Below, piece after piece: positions 12,091 to 25,272 of a stretch of 64,000 bases of DNA. The notes under the pieces are model-generated. The model saw only the letters and a program-made list of their open reading frames with translations, did not search any database and had not been told where the DNA came from. The translations under genes and the position numbers were made by a program. Position 1 is the stretch's first letter. Every line of letters begins with the position of its first letter. The stretch comes from Stomorhina lunata (taxonomy: Eukaryota > Arthropoda > Insecta > Diptera > Rhiniidae), in the NCBI GenBank assembly GCA_933228675.1, contig OW121742.1, forward strand, positions 112,437,239 to 112,501,238. Direction: 5' to 3'.

Positions 12091-15000
12091 AAAAATTTCC
12101 TATTTGTTAAAGGAAATTTTTTAAAAAATTCCTATTTTTGAAAGGAAACTTTTCAAAAATTTCCTATTTTTAAAGGAAATTTTTAAAAAATTTCCTATTT
12201 TTTAAAGGAAATTTTTCAAGAATTTCCTATTTTTAAAGGTAATTTTTCATAACTTTCGTATTTTTTAAAGGAATTTTTTCAAAAATTTCCTATTTTTTAA
12301 ATAAAATTTTTCAAAAATTTCCTATTTTTTAAAGGAAATTTTTCAAAAATTACCTATTTTTAAAGGAAATTTTTAAAAAATTTCCTACTTCTTAAGGAAA
12401 TTTTTGAAAAATTTCCTATTTTTTAAAGAAAATTTTTTATTTTTTAAAGGAAATTTTTCAAAAATTTCCTATTTTTTTTTAAGGAAATCTTTCAAAAATT
12501 TTCTATTTTTTAAAGGAAAATTTTCAAAAATTTCCTATTTTTATAGGAAATATTTTTAAAAATTTCCTATTTTTTAAAGGAATATTTTCATAATTTCCTT
12601 TTTTTTAAAGGAAATTTTTCAAAAATTTCCTATTTTTTAAAGGAAATTTTTCAAAAATTTCCTATTTTTTAAAGGAAAATTTTCAAAAATTTTCTATTTT
12701 TTAAAGGAAATTTTTCAAAAATTTCCTATTTTTTAAAGGAAATTTTTCAAAAATTTCCTATTTTTTAAAGGAAATTTTTCAAAAATTTCCTATTTTTTAA
12801 AGGAAATTTTTCAAAAATTTCCTATTTTTATAGGAAATTTTTCAAAAATTTCCTATATTTTAAAGGAAATTTTTTAAAAATTTCCTATTTTTTAAAGGAA
12901 TTTTTTTAAAAATTTCCTATTTTTTAAAGGAAATTTTTCAAAAATTTCCTATTTTTTAAAGGAAATTTTTCAAAAATTTCCTATTTTTTAAAGGAAATTT
13001 TTCAAAAATTTCCTATTTTTTAAAGGAAATTTTTCAAAAATTTCCTATTTTTTAAAGGAAAATTTTCAAGAATTTCCTATTTTTGAAAGGAAATTTTTTC
13101 AGAAATTTCCTATTTTTTAAAGCAAATTTTTCAAAAATTTCCTATTTTTTAAAGAAAAATTTTCAAAAATTTCATTTTTTTAAGGAATTTTTTTTTTTTA
13201 ATTTCCTATTTTTATAGGAAATTTTTCAAAAATTTCCCATTTTTATAGGAAATTTTTCAAAAATTTCCTATTTTTTAAAGGAAATTTTTCAAAAATTTCC
13301 TATTTTTTAAAGGAAATTTTTCAAAAATTTCCTATTTTTTAAAAATTTCCTATTTTTTAAAGGAAATTTTTCAAAAATTTCTATTTTTTAAAGGAAATTT
13401 TTCAAAAATTTCCTATTTTTTAAAGGAAATTTTTCAAAAATTTCCTATTTCTTTAAAGGAAATCTTTCCAAAAATTTCCTATTTGTAAGGGAAGATTTCC
13501 AAAAATTTCCTTTAAAAATAGAAATTTTTTAAAATTTTCGTTTAAAAAATAGGAAATTTTTCAAAAATTTCTTATTTTTTAAAGGAAATTTTTCAAAAAT
13601 TTCCTATTTTTTAAAGGAAATTTTTAAAAAATTTCATATTTTTTAAAGGAAATTTTTCAAAAATTTCCTATTTTTATAGGAAATTTTTCAAAAATTTCCT
13701 ATTTTTATAGAAAATTTTTCAAAAATTTCCTATTTTTATAGAAAATTTTTCAAAAATTTCCTATTTTTATCGGAAATTTTTCAAAAAATTCCTATTTTTA
13801 TAGGAAATTTTTCAAAAATTTCCTATTTTTATAGGAAATTTTCCAAAAATTTCCCATCTTTATAGGAAATTTTTTTTAAAATTTCCTGTTTTTATAGGAA
13901 ATTTTCCAAAAATTTCCTATTTTTATAGGAAATTTTTCAAAAATTTCCTATTTTTATAGGAAATTTTTCAAAAATTTCCTATTTTTTATAGGAAATTTTT
14001 CAAAAATTTCCTATTTTTATAGGAATATTTTCAAAAATTTCCTTTTTTTATAGGAAATTTTTCAAAAATTTCTTATTTGTATAGGAAATTTTTTAAAAAT
14101 TTCTTATTTGTACAGGAAATTTTTCAAAAATTTTCTATTTTTATAGCAAATTTTTCGAAAATTTTCTATTTTTATAGCAAATTTTTCAAAAATTTCCTAT
14201 TTTTATAGGAAATTTTTTAAAAATTTCCTATTTTTATAGGAAATTTTTCAAAAATTTTCTATTTTTAAAAGAAATTTTTCAAAAATTTCCTATTTTTATA
14301 GGAAATTTTTCAAAAATTTCCTATTTTTATAGGAAATTTTTCAAAAATTTCCTATTTTTATAGGAAATTTTTCAAAAATTTCCTATTTTTATAGGAAATT
14401 TTTCAAAAATTTCCTATTTTTATAGGAAATTTTTCAAAAATTTCCTATTTTTATAGGAAATTTTTCAAAAATTTCCTATTTTTATAGGAAATTTTTCAAA
14501 AATTTCCTATTTTTATAGGAAATTTTTCAAAAATTTCCTATTTTTATAGGAAATTTTCCAAAAATTTCCTATTTTTATAGGAAATTTTTCAAAAATTTCC
14601 TATTTTTGTAGGAAATTTTTCAAAAATTTCCTATTTTTATAGGAAATTTTTCAAAAATTTCCTATTTTTATAGGAAATTTTTCAAAAATTTCCTATTTTT
14701 ATAGGAAATTTTTCAAAAATTTCCTATTTTTATAGGAAATTTTTCAAAAATTTCCTATTTTTATAGGAAATTTTTCAAAAATTTCCTATTTTTATAGGAA
14801 ATTTTTCAAAAATTTCCTATTTTTATAGGAAATTTTTCAAAAATTTCCTATTTTTATAGGAAATTTTTCAAAAATTTCCTATTTTTATGGGAAATTTTTC
14901 AAAAATTTCCTATTTTTATAGGAAATTTTTCAAAAATTTCCTATTTTTATAGGAAATTTTTCAAAAATTTCCTATTTTTATAGGAAATTTTTCAAAAATT

Positions 15001-16119
15001 TCCTATTTTTATAGGAAATTTTTCAAAAATTTCCTATTTTTATAGGAAATTTTTCAAAAATTTCCTATTTTTATAGGAAATTTTTCAAAAATTTCCTATT
15101 TTTATAGGAAATTTTTCAAAAATTTCCTATTTTTATAGCAAATTTTTCAAAAATTTCCTATTTTTATAGCAAATTTTTCGAAAATTTTCTATTTTTATAG
15201 CAAATTTTTCAAAAATTTCCTATTTTTATAGGAAATTTTTCAAAAATTTCCTATTTTTATAGGAAATTTTTCAAAAATTTCCTATTTTTATAGGAAATTT
15301 TTCAAAAATTTCCTATTTTTATAGGAAATTTTTCAAAAATTTCCTATTCTTATAGCAAATTTTTCAAAAATTTCCTATTTTTATAGGAAATTTTTCAAAA
15401 ATTTCCTATTTTTATAGGAAATTTTTCAAAAATTTCCTATTTTTATAGGAAATTTTTCAAAAATTTCCTATTTTTATAGGAAATTTTTCAAAAATTTCCT
15501 ATTTTTATAGGAAATTTTTCAAAAATTTCCTATTTTTATAGGAAATTTTTCAAAAATTTCCTATTTTTATAGGAAATTTTTCAAAAATTTCCTATTTTTA
15601 TAGGAAATTTTTCAAAAATTTCCTATTTTTATAGGAAATTTTTCAAAAATTTCCTATTTTTATAGGAAATTTTTCAAAAATTTCCTATTTTTATAGGAAA
15701 TTTTTCAAAAATTTCCTATTTTTATAGGAAATTTTTCAAAAATTTCCTATTTTTATAGGAAATTTTTCAAAAATTTCCTATTTTTATAGGAAATTTTTCA
15801 AAAATTTCCTATTTTTATAGGAAATTTTTCAAAAATTTCCTATTTTTATAGGAAATTTTTCAAAAATTTCCTATTTTTATAGGAAATTTTTCAAAAATTT
15901 CCTATTTTTATAGAAAATTTTTCAAAAATTTCCTATTTTTATAGGAAATTTTTCAAAAATTTCTTATTTGTATAGGAAATTTTTTAAAAATTTTGTATTT
16001 GTACAGGAAATTTTTCAAAAATTTTCTATTTTTATAGCAAATTTTTCGAAAATTTTCTATTTTTATAGCAAATTTTTCAAAAATTTTCTATTTTTATAGC
16101 AAAATTTTCAAAAATTTAA
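12091..16119 (+). repeat. Family A satellite array 1, ~4.0 kb, 31-32 bp monomer
   Basis: About 130 monomers. Each has an 11 bp arm AGGAAATTTTT, a single C, and the exact complementary arm, followed by a short T-rich linker. The first part (12091 to about 13660) mostly uses a 32 bp form with linker TATTTTTTAA before AGG. The second part uses a 31 bp form with linker TATTTTTAT. The right half is very homogeneous (14280-15120, 15230-15950), while both ends are degenerate. The linker side also folds: TTTCCTAT, four T, ATAGGAAA. Two monomers near 13509-13553 are inverted. The array ends about 45 bp before a GGCCCCACTGTGC motif. Confidence 0.97.
13509..13553 (-). repeat. Micro-inversion inside family A array 1
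   Basis: CCTTTAAAAATAG and CGTTTAAAAAATAGG occur here in place of the normal CTATTTTTTAAAGG. A segment of about 45 bp is therefore read in reverse, and normal orientation resumes on both sides. Confidence 0.75.
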
Positions 16120-17091
16120 AATTTGTAAGAATTGAATTATACCCAAAAATTTTGTTCTTGGCCCCACTGTGCTAGCTATATTTTTTTGGCTTAGCCTTGA
16201 TAATAATAATAATTTCATTAAATATTATATAGAAACGTTGAATGTAATCGAATAATTAATGAAACATAAATAGCATAATGATTTTTAGATTAGACAACAT
16301 TCATAAATGTTTTATTAATTGTATTTCGTATTTAATATATGTTCGAATTTGTAATGAATATTTAAATAAACTTTAACTAAACTAAATTTAAGTAATAGAA
16401 TTATGTATGTACATAAGAGTATTATGAGATTTGTAAAAAAATAATTACTTAACTAAATGTTAAATGTTAAAACCAAATGTAATTAATATATGCAGTTGTA
16501 TATGCTTTTTTATTTTTTTTTTTTGCCCTACGCAACATTAGGTTTGAAGGGTATATTTAGGTTGAGATGATGTTTGTAAGGCATAGAAATATTAGTCTGT
16601 CACCCGTCCATTTTCGATTCAGAATCACCACCAGATGATTCCACACAAACTATAACATTGACACTTTTCGTAACAATTGAAAAATGTGTATCCACATTTG
16701 ACGCTATTGGTGTAGAGTATTATAAGGTCCAACTTGACCGACTTTAATATATTCTTATTTAGTCTATTTTCGAAAAACTGATTTGAATTAATAAATATTG
16801 AGTTAATGCCATGAGGAATATTAAATTAAAATAGAAATTAAAATTATGTATAGCATATGCAAAAGGGGATTATGAAAATGAGATTTAAAGCTTCAGAAAA
16901 AATTATGTTAATAATTTAGTAATATCAAATATATTAAAACTGAATAAAGCATAAGCATTAAAGTTAACAAAAATTAAAAAACAATTTATAAAACCACGAC
17001 AAATCTAGATTCTATTTTATACGAAAACAGAGAAATTTCAAAATAAATTTCATACTTTTGGGATGATTAAACAATATAGGGTTTAAAATTC
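16120..17091. other. Spacer between family A arrays 1 and 2
   Basis: Non-repetitive AT-rich DNA holding a GGCCCCACTGTGC motif at 16161-16173, a short ATA run near 16200 and a diverged mini-me-like element (separate entry). No gene is visible. Confidence 0.6.
16546..16765 (+). mobile_element. Diverged mini-me-like element
   Basis: Starts with GAAGGGTATA and continues with GGCATAGAAATATTAGTCTG, which matches CGCATAGAAATATTTGTCTT of the copy at 27.8 kb. Next come GATTCAGAATCACC (there TTAGAATCACTTTC) and a CCACATTTGAC block (also at 28.16 and 28.31 kb). It ends GTCCAACTTGACCGACTTTAATATA, which looks like the decayed palindromic 3' end GGC..GGCTT..CC seen at 28.47 kb. The GTCY microsatellite is absent. 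It is short and heavily decayed, with no coding capacity. Confidence 0.5.
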
Positions 17092-18634
17092 TAAAAATTT
17101 TTCAAAATATCTTATTTTTATAGAAAATTTTTCAAAACTTCCTATTTTTCAAAAATTTCCTATTTTTATAGGACATTTTTCAAATATTTCCTATTTTTAT
17201 AGGAAATTTTTCAAAAATTTCCTATTTTTATAATGAATTTTTTCAAAAATTTCCTATTTTTATATGAAATTTTTCAAAAATTTCCTATTTTTATAGGAAA
17301 TTTTTCAAAAAATTTCCTAATTTTATAGGAAATTTTTCAAAAATTTTCCTAATTTGTTAGGAAATTTTTCAAAAATTTTCCTAATTTTATAGGAAATTTT
17401 TCAAAAATTTCCTACTTTTATAGGAAATTTTTCAAAAATAAATTTCCTATTTTTATAGGAAATTTTTCAAAAATTTCCTATTTTTATAGGAAATTTTTCA
17501 AAAATTTCCTATTTTTATAGGAAATTTTTCAAAAATTTCCTATTTTTATAGGAAATTTTTCAAAAATTTCCTATTTTTATAGGAAATTTTTCAAAAATTT
17601 CCTGTTTTTATACGAAATTTTTCAAAAATTTCCTATTTTTATAGGAAATTTTTCAAAAATTTCCTATTTTTATAGGAAATTTTTCAAAAATTTCCTATTT
17701 TTATAGGAAATTTTTCAAAAATTTCCTATTTTTATAGGAAATTTTTCAAAAATTTCCTATTTTTATAGGAAATTTTTCAAAAATTTCCTATTTTTATAGA
17801 AAATTTTTCAAAAATTTCTTATTTTTATAGGAAATTTTTCAAAAATTTCCTATTTTTATAGGAAATTTTTCAAAAATTTCTTATTTTTATAGGAAATTTT
17901 TCAAAAATTTCTTATTTTTATAGGAAATTTTTCAAAAATTTCCTATTTTTATAGGAAATTTTTCAAAAATTTCCTATTTTTATAGGAAATTTTTCAAAAA
18001 TTTCCTATTTTTATAGGAAATTTTTAAAAAATTTCCTATTTTTATAGGAAATTTTTCAAAAATTTCCTATTTTTATAGGAAATTTTTCAAAAATTTCCTA
18101 TTTTTATAGGAAATTTTTCAAAAATTTCCTATTTTTATAGGAAATTTTTCAAAAATTTCCTATCTTTATAGGAAATTTTTCAAAAATTTCCTATTTTTAT
18201 AGGAAATTTTTCAAAAATTTCCTATTTTTATAGGAAAATTTTCAAAAATTTCCTATTTTTATAGGAAATTTTTCAAAAATTTCCTATTTTTATAGGAAAT
18301 TTTTCAAAAATTTTCTATATAAATAGACATTTTTTCAAAAATTTAATATTTTTATAGAAACATTTTTTAAAATTTAGTATTTTTATATTAAACTTTTTTT
18401 AACTTCTTTTTTGTATAGAAAATTTTAAAAAATTTCTTATTTTTAGAGGAAAATTTTCAAAAATTTTTATTTTTTTTAGGAAATTTTTAAAATTTGTTGT
18501 TATTTTTATAGAAAATTTTTCAAAGTTTTCTTATTTTTATAGGAAATTTTTTAAAAATTTCTTATTTGTAAAGGAAATTTTTCAAAAATTCCTTATTTTT
18601 ATAGGAGATTTTTTAAAAATTTATAATTTTTATA
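17092..18634 (+). repeat. Family A satellite array 2, ~1.54 kb, 31 bp monomer
   Basis: Same 31 bp unit and orientation as array 1 (linker TATTTTTAT). The centre (about 17440-18300) is nearly uniform, while both edges, particularly 18310-18634, are strongly degenerate. It probably belongs to the same ancestral array as 12.1-16.1 kb, separated by an insertion or by independent growth. Confidence 0.97.
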
Positions 18635-18935
18635 TAACTGGCACCCTAATATATAAATTGACCATAATTTTTTGTAGATATATAATTTCCTGCATAGCAA
18701 ACATGCATAATTAAAAATTGTTGTGTTTTACATATTTTTTCTTTCGTTTTTTTTTTTTTTGTAAAAAAATTAAATTTCATTATACTTTTATATACCATAA
18801 CCATTGCATTACATAACATACAATGTATATGTAGTATAATATTCTATTACAAAACATTGTTAAAGTTTTTGTCCTTATAGGAAACAAATATAATACCCAA
18901 CAATTCTAGGGGCTTTGATATACAAACACAATAAC
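18635..18935. other. Spacer between family A and family B arrays
   Basis: About 300 bp of AT-rich DNA with a T12 tract near 18747 and no feature. Confidence 0.7.
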
Positions 18936-21576
18936 ACCGGTTTCTATTTCATGCTATTCTATAGAAACTGGTTTCTATTTCATGCTACTCTATAGAAACC
19001 GGTTTCTATTTCATGCTATTCTATAGAAACCGGTTTCTATTTCATGCTATTCTATAGAAACCGGTTTCTATTTCATGCTATTCTATAGAAACCGGTTTCT
19101 ATTTCATGCTATTCTATAGAAACCGGTTTCTATTTTATGCTATTCTATAGAAACCGGTTTCTATTTCATGCTATTCTATAGAAACCGGTTTCTATTTCAT
19201 GCTATTCTATAGAAACCGGTTTCTATTTCATGCTATTCTATAGAAACTGGTTTCTATTTCATGCTATTCTATAGAAAGCGGTTTATATTTTATGATATTC
19301 TATAGAAACCGGTTTCTATTTCATGCTATTCTATAGAAACCGGTTTCTATTTCATGCTATTCTATAGAAACCGGTTTCTATTTCATGCTATTCTATAGAA
19401 ACCGGTTTCTATTTCATGCTATTCTATAGAAACCGGTTTCTATTTCATGCTATTCTATAGAAACCGGTTTCTATTTCATGCTATTCTATAGAAACCGGTT
19501 TCTATTTCATGCTATTCTATAGAAACCGGTTTCTATTTCATGCTATTCTATAGAAACCGGTTTCTATTTTATGCTATTCTATAGAAACCGGTTTCTATTT
19601 CATGCTATTCTATAGAAACCGGTTTCTATTTCATGCTATTCTATAGAAACCGGTTTCTATTTCATGCTATTCTATAGAAACCGGTTTCTATTTCATGCTA
19701 TTCTATAGAAACCGGTTTCTATTTCATGCTATTCTTTAGAAACCGGTTTCTATTTCAAGCTATTCTATAGAAACCGGTTTCTATTTCATGCTATTCTACA
19801 GAAACCGGTTTCTACTTCATGCTATTCTATAGAAACCGGTTTCTATTTCATGCTATTCTATAGAAACCGGTTTCTATTTCATGCTATTCTATAGAAACCG
19901 GTTTCTATTTCATGCTATTTTATAGAAACCTGTTTCTATTTCATGCTATTCTATAGAAACCTGTTTCTATTTCATGCTATTCTATAGAAACCGGTTTCTA
20001 TTTCATGCTATTCTATAGAAACCGGTTTCTATTTCATGCTATTCTATAGAAACCGGTTTCTATTTCATGCTATTCTATAGAAACCGGTTTCTATTTCATG
20101 CTATTCTATAGAAACCGGTTTCTATTTCATGCTATTCTATAGAAACCGGTTTCTATTTCATGCTATTTTATAGAAACCGATTTCTATTTCATGCTATTCT
20201 ATAGAAACCGGTTTCTATTTCATGCTATTCTATAGAAACCGGTTTCTATTTCATGCTATTCTATAGAAACTGGTTTCTATTTCATGCTATTCTATAGAAA
20301 GCGGTTTATATTTTATGATATTCTATAGAAACCGGTTTCTATTTCATGCTATTCTATAGAAACCGGTTTCTATTTCATGCTATTCTATAGAAACCGGTTT
20401 CTATTTCATGCTATTCTATAGAAACCGGTTTCTATTTCATGCTATTCTATAGAAACCGGTTTCTATTTCATGCTATTCTATAGAAACCGGTTTCTATTTC
20501 ATGCTATTCTATAGAAACCGGTTTCTATTTCATGCTATTCTATAGAAACCGGTTTCTATTTTATGCTATTCTATAGAAACCGGTTTCTATTTCATGCTAT
20601 TCTATAGAAACCGGTTTCTATTTCATGCTATTCTATAGAAACCGGTTTCTATTTCATGCTATTCTATAGAAACCGGTTTCTATTTCATGCTATTCTATAG
20701 AAACCGGTTTCTATTTCATGCTATTCTATAGAAACCGGTTTCTATTTCATGCTATTCTATAGAAACCGGTTTCTATTTTATGCTATTCTATAGAAACCGG
20801 TTTCTATTTCATGCTACTCTAAAGAAACCGGTTTCTATTTCATGCTATTCTATAGAAACCGGTTTCTATTTCATGCTATTTTATAGAAACCGATTTCTAT
20901 TTCATGCTATTCTATAGAAACCGGTTTCTATTTCATGCTATTCTATAGAAACCGGTTTCTATTTCATGCTATTCTATAGAAACCGACTTGTATTTCATGC
21001 TATTCTATAGAAACCGGGTTCTATTTCATTCTATTCTACAGAAACCGGTTTCTATTTCATGCTATTCTATAGAAACCGGTTTCTATTTCATGCTATTCTA
21101 TAGAAACCGGTTTCTATTTCATGCTATTCTATAGAAACCGCTTTCTATTTCATGCTTTTCTATAAAAGCCGGTTTCTATTTCATGCTATTCTATAGAAAA
21201 CAGTTTCTATCTTGCTATTCTATCGACACCGGTTTCTTTTTCATGCTATTTTATAGAAACCGGTTGCTTTTGCACGCTATTCTATAGAAACCGATTTCTT
21301 TTTCATGCTATTCTATAGAAACCGGTTTCTATTTCATGCTATTCTATAGAAACCGGCTTCTATTTCATGCTATTCTATAGAAACCGGTGTCTATTTCATG
21401 CTATTTTATAGAAACCGGTTTCTATTTCATGCTTTTCTATAAAAACCGGTTTCTATTTCATGCTATTCTATAGAAACAGGTTTCTATTTCATGCTATTCT
21501 AAAGAAACCGGTTTCTATTTCATGCTATTCTATAGAAACCGATTTCTATTTCATGATATTCTATAGAAACCGGTTA
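18936..21576 (+). repeat. Family B satellite array 1, ~2.64 kb, 31 bp monomer with ACCGGT
   Basis: About 85 monomers of exactly 31 bp. Each contains the 18 bp perfect palindrome ATAGAAACCGGTTTCTAT and a TTCATGCTATTC linker. Across the monomer junction this also creates the TTCTATAGAA decamer shared with other families. Most monomers are identical; the last ~600 bp are more variable. A rare variant (GAAAGCGGTTTATATTTTATGA) appears at 19274 and again exactly 1,023 bp (33 monomers) later at 20297, showing an internal segmental duplication. Every monomer carries a CCGG site, unusual in this AT-rich window. Confidence 0.98.
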
Positions 21577-22190
21577 ATATTTCTATATCTTACTATTTTA
21601 ACTTTTTACTTATAAAAATTTTAATCAATATTTTTATCATGCATTCCCATTGTGCAACATACTCTTCATTCCTTTCATTTCTTAGTAATGGTGTATAAAT
21701 TTAATACATTATTAAAAACCATATGTTTACACGGTTTAATATTATGCATTGATTAAAATCCTTAGACTGACTGTCGTTGGGTCCTGGCATTTTATAATGT
21801 AAAAAAAAGTCATCAGAAAAAAAAAATTCAAAAAAGTCGGTGGTTTTTGTTAGTAATTATTAAACACAATAATAATATTCGTATTAAAAAACAAGTTGTT
21901 GTTTGTTTTAATTGTTAATATGATATATATTTTTTTATTTTTGAGTATAATTAACTAATGGTTTTTATTATAATTTTAATTGATTTCGCTGACATTGTAA
22001 ATGTGATGGATAAATCGATAGCAGACGACGGCTATAATGGAGAGATTTAATCGGTTGATACTTTGAAATAAGTATTTTCATGATTAAATTTTTGGGTAAT
22101 ATTAAGGCTAAATAAATATAATGAAGCACCCAAAAGTATGATATTAATTTGATATGATGCTTATGATACTAATGACTTATTATACCAAAT
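21577..22190. other. Spacer between B arrays 1 and 2
   Basis: AT-rich, non-repetitive, no gene recognised. It separates two B arrays of opposite orientation. Confidence 0.65.
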
Positions 22191-22934
22191 GGCATGAAAT
22201 AGAAACAGATTTCTATAGGATATAATGAAATATGAAACGTTTCATATAGAATAGCATGAAATAGAAACTGGTTTATATAGAATAGAATGAAATAGAAACC
22301 GGTTTTTATAGAATAGCATGAAATAGAAACCGGTTTCTATAGAATAGCATGAAATAGAAACCGGTTTCTATAGAATATCATGAAAAAGAAACCGGTTTCT
22401 ATAGAATATCATGAAACAGAAACCGGTTTCTATAGAATATCATGAAATAGAAACCGGTTTCTATAAAATAACATAAAAGAGAATCATGTTTCTATAGAAT
22501 AGCATGAAATAGAAACATGTTTCTATAAAATAGCATGAAATAGAAACCGGCTTCTATAGAATAGCGTGAAACAGAAACCGGTTTCTATAGAATAGCATAA
22601 AGTAGAAACCGGATTCTATAGACCAGCATGAAATAGAAACCGGTTTCTATAGAATAGCATGGAATAAAAACCGGTTTTTATAGAATAGCATGAAATAGAA
22701 ACCGGTTTCTATAGAAAAACATGAAACAGAAACCGGTTTCTATAGAATAGCATGAAATAAAAACCGATTTCTATAGAATAGCATGAAATAAAAACCTGTT
22801 TTTATAGAATATCATAAAATAGAGACCAGTTTCTATAGTATAACTTGAAATTGAAACCAGTTTCTATAGAATAGCATGAAATAGAAACCGGTTTCTATAA
22901 AATATCATGAGGTGGAAGCCAGTTTCTATAGACC
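22191..22934 (-). repeat. Family B satellite array 2, inverted, ~0.74 kb
   Basis: About 24 monomers of the 31 bp B unit in reverse orientation (AATAGCATGAAATAGAAACC). Divergence is clearly higher than in array 1, with many single changes (CATG for CCGG, ATATCATGAAAC linkers), suggesting less recent homogenisation. Confidence 0.97.
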
Positions 22935-23341
22935 GTTTGCAAACTATAAGTGTCATGTTAATGTTAACAAGTTGTAACGCCCAAAAGAATGCTATTGTTA
23001 CTTAACTAATGAACCAGAAGCGTTTGAGACCTTTTAAATTTAGGTCAACTTAGTTTTTTTTTTGGTAGAACCATGTGTAAATTATTAATTGCAATCCTCC
23101 TCCCTGGAACAAATGTCAAATATTTCACAAAAGCTGACATATTTAAAGTTTTGTGTTGACATTTCTCTAGAAGTGAAAATTTTCCATAACTTTCCGGTTT
23201 TGTTTAAAAATAAGCGAAAGGTCAGTTTTAAATACAACAAAAACAAAACTTAATTATAAAAAACACAAAAAAACTATAAGAACTTTTTAAAACAAATATA
23301 ATGAGGGCTTAGATAAAAAGTGTCCTAACTTACATTGAAAT
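22935..23341. other. Spacer between B arrays 2 and 3
   Basis: Non-repetitive. It contains an interrupted hairpin: AATGTCAA (23112-23119) and CACAAAA (23126-23132) pair with TTTTGTG (23149-23155) and TTGACATT (23156-23163). No gene. Confidence 0.6.
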
Positions 23342-25272
23342 ATTCATGCTAATCTGAAGAAACCGGTTTCTAATTCATGCTATACTAAAGAAACCGGTTT
23401 CTAATTCATGCTATTCTTAAGAAAACGGTTTGTAGTTCATGACATTTTATAGAAACCGGTTTCTAATTCATGATATTCTATAGACACGGGTTGCTTTTTC
23501 ATGCTATTCTATTGAAATGGGTTTCTTTTTCATGCTATTCAATAGAAACGGGTTTCTATTCATGCTATTCTATAGAAAAAGGTTTCTATTTCATGATAAT
23601 CTATAGAAATGTTCTCTAGAAACGTGCTTCTGTTTCATGCAATTCTTTCGAAACCGTTTTCTTTTTCATGCTATTCTATAGAAACTGGTTTCTATTTTAT
23701 AGAAACCGGGTTCTATTTCATGCTATTCTATAGAAACCGGGTTCTATTTCATGCTATTCTATAGAAACCGGGTTCTATTTCATGCTATTCTATAGAAACC
23801 GGGTTCTATTTCATGCTATTCTATAGAAACCGGGTTCTATTTCATGCTATTCTATAGAAACCGGTTTCTATTTCATGCTATTCTATAGAAACCGGTTTCT
23901 ATTTCATGCTATTCTATAGAAACCGGTTTCTCTTTCATGCTATTCTATAGAAACCGGTTTCTATTTCATGCTATTCTATAGAAACCGGTTTCTATTTCAT
24001 GCTTTTCTATAGAAACCGGTTTCTATTTCATGCTATTCTATAGAAACCGGTTTCTATTTCATGCTATTCTATAGAAACCGGTTTCTATTTCATGCTATTC
24101 TATAGAAACCGGTTTCTATTTCATGCTATTCTATAGAAACCGGTTTCTATTTCATGCTATTCTATAGAAACCGGTTTCTATTTCATGCTGTTCTATAGAA
24201 ACCGGTTTCTATTTCATGCTATTCTATAGAAACCGGGTTCTATTTCATGCTATTCTATAGAAACCGGGTTCTATTTCATGCTATTTTATAGAAACCGGGT
24301 TCTATTTCATGCTATTCTATAGAAACCGGGTTCTATTTCATGCTATTCTATAGAAACCGGTTTCTATTTCATGCTATTCTATAGAAACCGGTTTCTCTTT
24401 CATGCTATTCTATAGAAACCGGTTTCTATTTCATGCTATTCTATAGAAACCGGTTTCTATTTCATGCTATTCTATAAAAACCGGGTTCTATTTCATGCTA
24501 TTCTATAGAAACCGGGTTCTATTTCATGCTATTCTATAGAAACCGGGTTCTATTTCATGCTATTCTATAGAAACCGGGTTCTATTTCATGCTATTCTATA
24601 GAAACCGGGTTCTATTTCATGCTATTCTATAGAAACCGGTTTCTATTTCATGCTATTCTATAGAAACCGGTTTCTACTTCATGCTATTCTATAGAAACCG
24701 GTTTCTATTTCATGCTATTCTATAGAAACCGGTTTCTATTTCATGCTATTCTATAGAAACCGGTTTCTATTTCATGCTATTCTATAGAAACCGGTTTCTA
24801 TTTCATGCTATTCTATAGAAACCGGTTTCTATTTCATGCTATTCTATAGAAACCGGTTTCTATTTCATGCTATTTTATAGAAACCGGTTTCTATTTCATG
24901 CTATTCTATAGAAAACCTTTTCTATTTCATGCTATTCTATAGAAACCGGTTTCTATTTCATGCTATTCTATAGAAACTGGTTTCTATTTCATGCTATTCT
25001 ATAGAAACCGGTTTCTATTTCATGCTATTTTATAGAAACCGGTTTCTATTTCATGCTATTCTATAGAAACCAGTTTCTATTTCATGCTATTCTATAGAAA
25101 CCGGTTTCTATTTCATGCTATTCCATAGAAACTGGTTTCTATTTCATGCTATTCTATAGAAACAGGTTTCTATTTCATGTTATTTTACAGAAGCCGGTTA
25201 CTATTTCATGCTATTCTCTATAAACGGGATTCTATTTCATGCTATTCTCTAGAAAGCGGTGTATATTTCATA
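23342..25272 (+). repeat. Family B satellite array 3, ~1.93 kb
   Basis: About 62 monomers in plus orientation. The left edge (23342-23700) is degenerate. A CCGGGTTC variant occurs in blocks of 4-5 neighbouring monomers near 23707-23835, 24232-24330 and 24480-24610. A rare TCTTTCATG variant recurs at 23931 and 24396 (465 bp, 15 monomers apart). This is evidence of block duplication inside the array. Confidence 0.98.
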
